DNA from: Candidatus Latescibacterota bacterium
GTDB lineage: Bacteria; Latescibacterota; UBA2968; UBA8231
Length of the DNA stretch: 64,000 bases
NCBI GenBank assembly: GCA_022826515.1
Contig: JAJDUT010000022.1
Coordinates: 39,842-103,841, forward strand
Direction of reading: 5' to 3'
Shown here in pieces: positions 59,993 to 64,000 of the stretch (within the stretch, counting starts at the first letter, position 1; each line of letters starts with the position of its first letter). A program made the position numbers and the translations under genes. Below the pieces are notes generated by a model, which had not been told where the DNA came from, ran no database searches, and saw only the letters and a list, made by a program, of their open reading frames with translations.

Positions 59993-60019
59993 ATAATAGG
60001 CTTAGACTGCTCTTTTCAA
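59993..60019 (-). promoter_or_regulatory. Putative promoter of the McrBC-like operon
   Basis: On the minus strand TTGAAA (60014-60019) and TATTAT (59993-59998), 15-nt spacer, upstream of AGAGGA and the mcrB ATG. Pattern-based; spacer is short. Confidence 0.4.
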
Positions 60020-60068
60020 AATTCAGGCCTTTTTTATTTTGTGGTCCACCCCAAGCCCCCAAGGTCCC

Positions 60069-61481
60069 TTGATCCACCGACTTTCTCTGACCATATCCAA
60101 GCTAGCGCCCAAACAATGGGTGGGCTTGCTATTGGGTACCGTGGCCCTCCTTTTGGGCTTTGCTGCCCCGTTGACCGCGCTGCCTATCCCCGTGCAAAAC
60201 GCCCTCGGCATCGCCCTCTTTGCCCTGTTCTTTTGGACTACTGAACCCATACCCATCGCGCTGAGTTCGGTGGGGGTGCTCGCTCTGATCCCGGCCGTTG
60301 GCTTGCTGAGTTTCGAGCAGAGCTTAGCCCCTTTCTCCTCCAAGACCGTCTGGCTCGTCCTCGCCGGCATGGCTCTGAGCTTGGGGGTGGCCAAAACGGG
60401 GCTCGGAGACGCACTGGCGTCTTGGCTTCAGGCCCGTCTGTCGCAACGCCCCTTCCTCCTGCTCTGCCAATTGCACCTGATCGGGCTAGTGACGGCTTTC
60501 CTGATCCCGTCTGGAGTAATCCGCGTCCTGTTCTTGATGCCAATTGGCATCGCCCTCGTCGAGCGCTTACACATTCGCCCATCGTCGCATCTCAAGGCCG
60601 CGGTGCTACTCTCCCTGCTTTGCAGCACGTATTTCGGAGGTTGTGGGCTTCTGACCGGCTCCGTGCCCAACTTGGTCTTGGCCGGCCAATACGAAAAAAC
60701 CCAAGGCGCACCCATATTTTGGGCCACTTGGCTGTATTGGATGTTTCCGGTCATCGGCTTTCTGCGCACGCTGGTTTCGCTCGGTGTGATCTGGATGCTT
60801 TTCGGCCGCCATCTCGACGGCCATGTCATTCGGCGAGTCCCTTCCTCTAATAGTGCACCGCTGACCCGCATCCAGCGGCGCGCCCTGTACATTTTGCTTG
60901 CGGGCGTGGGCTTGTGGGCCACCGACATCTTGCACCACATCCAACCTGTCTATGTTGGCTTGGTTCTAGTGGCGTTGTTCCTCTGGCCGCGCTGGGGATT
61001 GCTCCGTTTTGGCGACTTAGTCAAGGTGCGTTTCGCTCTCCTAATCTACATTGTCGCCCTGCTCACGTTGGGCCACGCCTTGGACGCGGCCGGATTTAAT
61101 CATCTGTTCATCGCGGCTTGCAGTGAGTATCTGGCGTTAGAGGAATACGGCTGGCTGGGCAAGCACCTGTCGCTTTGCTTAGTCGCTCTGCCGCTCGATT
61201 TCCTGATGGATATCGCCGCTGTGGCCGGCGTGGCGACCATTCCCTTGATGGAGCTAGGTGCCCAGCACGGAGTCGCGCCACTGCCGGCGGCATTCAGCGT
61301 GGCGATGGCCACGACTTTGGCCTTCTTGCCCTACCAGTCAGCGCCTTTCATGGTGGCCTATGGTTTTCGGCAGCTCTCCATGCAGCAACTCGTCCTCGCC
61401 CAGGGCCTTATTTCCACAGCATCCTTGGTCCTGCTCTGTCCGCTCAACCTGCTCTATTGGCGGTGGCTAGGACTGATTTGA
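60069..61481 (+). CDS. SLC13/DASS family anion:sodium symporter
   Basis: About 470 residues from TTG 60069 (AAGG close upstream); TTG 60039 would add ten residues. Around twelve hydrophobic helices. LFALFFWTTEPIPIALSSVG is the DASS N-terminal signature, SSKTVWLVLAGMALSLGVAK and GLLTGSVPNLVLAG follow, and DIAAVAGVATIPLMELGAQ corresponds to the second Na+/substrate motif. Homologs carry dicarboxylates, citrate or sulfate; substrate not assignable. Divergent from mcrB, upstream of purB. Confidence 0.88.
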   Translation: MIHRLSLTISKLAPKQWVGLLLGTVALLLGFAAPLTALPIPVQNALGIALFALFFWTTEPIPIALSSVGVLALIPAVGLLSFEQSLAPFSSKTVWLVLAGMALSLGVAKTGLGDALASWLQARLSQRPFLLLCQLHLIGLVTAFLIPSGVIRVLFLMPIGIALVERLHIRPSSHLKAAVLLSLLCSTYFGGCGLLTGSVPNLVLAGQYEKTQGAPIFWATWLYWMFPVIGFLRTLVSLGVIWMLFGRHLDGHVIRRVPSSNSAPLTRIQRRALYILLAGVGLWATDILHHIQPVYVGLVLVALFLWPRWGLLRFGDLVKVRFALLIYIVALLTLGHALDAAGFNHLFIAACSEYLALEEYGWLGKHLSLCLVALPLDFLMDIAAVAGVATIPLMELGAQHGVAPLPAAFSVAMATTLAFLPYQSAPFMVAYGFRQLSMQQLVLAQGLISTASLVLLCPLNLLYWRWLGLI

Positions 61482-61506
61482 CGCGCATTGGCGTTTATGA
61501 TGCCCA

Positions 61507-62955
61507 ATGCTTATGATAAATCAAGTTATGCCTACAGCCATCGCCAATGTCCTCGCCCAGCGCTACGCCAGTCAAGCGATTCAAGATCTGTGGTCTGAAC
61601 GTGGTCGCATCGTCCTCGAGCGCGAGCTGTGGATTGCCATCCTCAAAGCACAGCGCGACCTAAAGTTGGATGTACCCGCCGCAGCCATAAAGGCCTACGA
61701 GCGCGTCAAGGATCAAGTTGATCTCGAATCCATCGCACGCCGCGAATCCGTTTTGCGGCACGATGTCAAGGCGCGCATCGAAGAATTCTGTAGTCTGGCC
61801 GGCTGCGAGCACATTCACAAGGGGATGACCAGCCGCGATCTGACCGACAATGTCGAGCAGTACCAGATCCTCCGCTCCTTGCAGCAAATGCAGGTCAAGT
61901 ACGTAGCCCTTCTTTTGCGCTTAGGCCAACGAGCGCTGCAATGGAAGGAACTGGCAGTCGCTGGCAGGACCCACTATGCAGCCGCACAACCCACTACGCT
62001 TGGCAAGCGCCTCGCCATGTTCGGCGAGGAAATGCTGGTCGCCTTTGATCGCCTCGACGAACTCGTCCAGCGCTATCCCCTGCGGGGGTTAAAAGGCGCA
62101 GTCGGCACAGCCATCGACCAACTAACCCTGCTCGACGCCGACGCCGACAAGCTCGATCAGCTCCAAGGCCGCGTGCGACATCACCTCGGCTTCCAACGGG
62201 AGCTAGGGGCCGTCGGCCAGATTTATCCCCGCAGCCTCGACTTTGAGGTGTTAAGCTGCCTCTACCAACTCGGAGCTGGCGTTGCCAATCTGGCCCGGGT
62301 GATTCGCCTGATGGCCGGCCACGACATGCTAACTGAGGGCTTTGCCGCTGGTCAGGTCGGCTCTTCGGCCATGCCGCACAAAATGAACAGCCGCAGCAGC
62401 GAGCGGGTCAATGGGTTGCAGATCGTCCTCGGCGGCTATGTCCACATGCTGGGGGCACTAGCCGGCGATCAGTGGTTTGAAGGGGACGTCTCCTGCTCGG
62501 TCGTGCGCCGCGTAGCCCTTCCCGATGGATTCTTCGCCTTTGATGGTATGCTCGAAACCACGCTCCACATCCTCGACGATATGGGCGTCTATGAAGCAGT
62601 AATTGCCCGCGATCTGGACCGCTATCTGCCTTTCCTCGCCACCACGACGCTGCTGATGGAGGCCGTCCAACGCGGTGCCGGCCGCGAACAAGCTCACGCT
62701 GCTCTCAGAGAGCACGCCCTGTCTGCGGCTATCGACATGCGTGAACAAGACCAAAGCACCAGTGAATTGGCGCATCGCTTGGGCGCAGATTCTCGCTTTC
62801 CGCTCAGCGAAGAAGAGATCGCCGCCACGATCTCCCGCAGTCGCGCCCTCACAGGCGCAGCCACCCAACAAGTCGAACTTTTCGTCGGCCGGGTAGAGGA
62901 ATTGGCCGAGGCTCATCCAGAGGCACACGCCATTGAAAAGGGGCGGCTGCTCTGA
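61507..62955 (+). CDS. purB: Adenylosuccinate lyase
   Basis: 482 residues. Fumarase/aspartase superfamily: GMTSRDLTDNVEQYQILRSL, TGRTHYAAAQPTTLGKRL-like segment (read as AGRTHYAAAQPTTLGKR), and the flexible signature GSSAMPHKMNSRSSERVNGL containing the catalytic Ser. Releases fumarate from SAICAR and adenylosuccinate in purine synthesis. Start at 61507 or the internal ATG 61528 (MPTAIANVLAQRYAS); no clear ribosome-binding site decides it. pyrH follows 5 nt after the stop. Confidence 0.93.
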   Translation: MLMINQVMPTAIANVLAQRYASQAIQDLWSERGRIVLERELWIAILKAQRDLKLDVPAAAIKAYERVKDQVDLESIARRESVLRHDVKARIEEFCSLAGCEHIHKGMTSRDLTDNVEQYQILRSLQQMQVKYVALLLRLGQRALQWKELAVAGRTHYAAAQPTTLGKRLAMFGEEMLVAFDRLDELVQRYPLRGLKGAVGTAIDQLTLLDADADKLDQLQGRVRHHLGFQRELGAVGQIYPRSLDFEVLSCLYQLGAGVANLARVIRLMAGHDMLTEGFAAGQVGSSAMPHKMNSRSSERVNGLQIVLGGYVHMLGALAGDQWFEGDVSCSVVRRVALPDGFFAFDGMLETTLHILDDMGVYEAVIARDLDRYLPFLATTTLLMEAVQRGAGREQAHAALREHALSAAIDMREQDQSTSELAHRLGADSRFPLSEEEIAATISRSRALTGAATQQVELFVGRVEELAEAHPEAHAIEKGRLL

Positions 62956-62960
62956 CCTCC

Positions 62961-63695
62961 ATGCGATACAAGCGCGTCCTGCTCAAGCTGAGCGGAGAAG
63001 CCGTCTCTGGTACGCACGACGTGGGCTTCGACCCCGAATCTCTAGAGCACATTGCCGACGAAGTCCTCAACTTGCATGCCTGTGGAGTCGAAATATCCAT
63101 CGTCATTGGTGGCGGCAACATATTCCGCGGCACACTCGCCAGTCAGTGGGGTATTGAACGGGCCGAAGCCGACAACATCGGCATGATGGGGACGGTGATC
63201 AACAGCTTGATGCTGCGCGGGGTCCTCACCTCTAAATCCGACGCCGAAGTCCGGGTGATGAGCGCCATTCCCATCAACACGGTAGCCGAGCCTTTTATTC
63301 GGCTACGCGCGATTCACCATCTAGAAAAGCACTACATCGTCATCTTTGCCGCCGGCATTGGCAATCCGTATGTCACTACGGATTACACCGCGGCCCACCG
63401 TGCGATTGAGACGCGATCCCAAGCCCTGCTTTTTGCCAAGAATCAAGTCAGCGGCATCTATACTTCCGACCCCCGTACTGATCCTCAAGCGAGGCGTTAC
63501 CAGAGAATGCACTACAACACCATCATCCAAGAAGACCTCACTATCGTCGATCAATCCTCCGTCTTGTTGGCGCGCGATCATCAAATGCCCATGCACTTTT
63601 TTGACTTCTCTGACAAGGGAACTATAGAGCGCATCTGCCGAGGCCAAGACCTAGGCACCTTGGTGACGGATGTGGACGAAGACATCATAGAATAA
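62961..63695 (+). CDS. pyrH: Uridylate kinase
   Basis: 244 residues, full length. RVLLKLSGEAVSGTHDVGFD, SIVIGGGNIFRGTLAS, IGMMGTVINSLMLRGVL and NPYVTTDYTAAHRAIE are the hexameric bacterial UMP kinase motifs. Phosphorylates UMP to UDP. In the same direction as purB with a 5-nt gap; followed by a terminator. In many genomes pyrH sits between tsf and frr; that context is absent here. Confidence 0.97.
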   Translation: MRYKRVLLKLSGEAVSGTHDVGFDPESLEHIADEVLNLHACGVEISIVIGGGNIFRGTLASQWGIERAEADNIGMMGTVINSLMLRGVLTSKSDAEVRVMSAIPINTVAEPFIRLRAIHHLEKHYIVIFAAGIGNPYVTTDYTAAHRAIETRSQALLFAKNQVSGIYTSDPRTDPQARRYQRMHYNTIIQEDLTIVDQSSVLLARDHQMPMHFFDFSDKGTIERICRGQDLGTLVTDVDEDIIE

Positions 63696-63700
63696 ACAAA

Positions 63701-63730
63701 AAGGCCGCCCCGAAACGGGACGGCCTTTTC
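63701..63730. terminator. Rho-independent (bidirectional) terminator after pyrH
   Basis: AAGGCCG+CCCG (63701-63712) pairs with CGGG+CGGCCTT (63716-63727) around an AAA loop, one mismatch. Runs of A before and T after would serve pyrH and the convergent membrane-protein gene. Confidence 0.88.
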
Positions 63731-63750
63731 TCATCAGGGTCTTTATTTTT

Positions 63751-64000
63751 TTAGAATTCGTATGCGAAGGAGAACCGATGGGCGCCATTGGTCTCAGTCA
63801 AATCCAAACCAATGTCATACGCATAGTCGAACACCAACTGGTTCCACTGATACCCCAATCCCGCATTCAAACCACCACCCGCATCCTCCTCCAACAAACG
63901 ACGACCCCCCGCACGCAACAACAAGCCCTCCACCAACTGCGTCTCCCCACCAACCACCAACCCGTGATCCGAACCCTCCCCCGTCAAATCGCGACGAACA
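63751..64000 (-). CDS. Outer-membrane beta-barrel protein, C-terminal fragment (window edge)
   Basis: Open to the right edge; about 83 residues visible and no start. Alternating strands (GLVVGGETQLVEGLLLRAGG; AGLGYQWNQLVFDYAYDIGL) and a terminal Phe (HRFSFAYEF) form a classical C-terminal beta-barrel signature. The A-G-L-G-x-x-x-x-L-x-x-D-Y-A-Y pattern recalls PorV/PorQ or UPF0164-like proteins. Codon choice on the coding strand is unusually rich in GGT, GTG, TTG compared with neighbours. Confidence 0.7.
   Translation of the reverse strand, partial: VRRDLTGEGSDHGLVVGGETQLVEGLLLRAGGRRLLEEDAGGGLNAGLGYQWNQLVFDYAYDIGLDLTETNGAHRFSFAYEF

Overview
The window is 64 kb of a bacterial chromosome, gene-dense, moderately GC-rich, with no rRNA and no CRISPR array. 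Most of it is housekeeping: translation, tRNA modification, RNA decay, cell shape, nucleotide and amino-acid metabolism, with small accessory patches between. HPr kinase, an AURKAIP1/COX24-type 30-residue basic protein, a DctPQM TRAP transporter with a TatT lipoprotein, a microcompartment shell protein and a beta-barrel C-terminus at the right edge suggest a Gram-negative lineage of the FCB type (Latescibacterota-like or a neighbour). That placement is inference from gene content. Many genes start with TTG or GTG and overlap the previous stop by 4 nt.

Layout. 1-4.5 kb (+): end of hemL, a SPOR lipoprotein, an archaeal-type FAD synthase-like nucleotidyltransferase, a GNAT, an AAA-ATPase/PD-(D/E)XK protein, then a convergent XRE regulator. 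4.5-5.0 kb: AT-rich then hairpin-rich non-coding stretch. 5.0-9.3 kb (-): murQ, aldo/keto reductase, D-threonine-aldolase-like enzyme, HU, sulfatase-fold protein. 9.5-31.3 kb (+): valS, rqcH-like, miaA, tRNA-Gly, radical-SAM DUF512 protein, der, MerR, then the classical rimP-nusA-infB-ylxP-rbfA-truB-(riboflavin kinase)-rpsO-pnp block, asnS and leuS. 31.4-41.5 kb (-): tyrosine recombinase, mutL, membrane protein, oxidoreductase-like protein, hprK, rsgA, phosphoesterase, two divergent PRPP synthetases flanking a TPR protein, apt and a missed 53-residue DUF5989 gene. 41.7-42.4 kb (+): RHH/PIN toxin-antitoxin pair. 42.4-51.9 kb (-): Cys/Met PLP enzyme, thrC, TPR-parvulin protein, class II aldolase, LPG-synthase-like membrane protein, BMC shell protein, ychF, three tRNAs, the AURKAIP1-like gene, a second HU, mreC, mreB. 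52-57.3 kb (+): hypothetical, zinc aminopeptidase-like lipoprotein, TatT-DctP-DctQ-DctM. 57.4-60 kb (-): McrBC-type restriction pair. 60-63.7 kb (+): SLC13 transporter, purB, pyrH. The right edge holds the end of an outer-membrane protein gene (-).

Two observations stand out. First, a 28-bp motif with the 11+6+11 architecture of XerCD dif sites occurs four times in 26 kb (31345, 34835, 40401, 57362). Two copies share 33 identical bases. One copy lies 16 bp from the 3' end of a tyrosine recombinase gene, exactly where gene orientation switches from rightward to leftward. Second, flavin cofactor synthesis looks split: the truB-linked ribF position encodes only a riboflavin kinase domain, and an archaeal-RibL-like adenylyltransferase sits 22 kb away. 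Other points include rimP with an apparent ATT start behind an attenuator-like hairpin, a PRPP-synthetase paralog that has lost catalytic motifs, and a lone microcompartment shell gene beside a class II aldolase.
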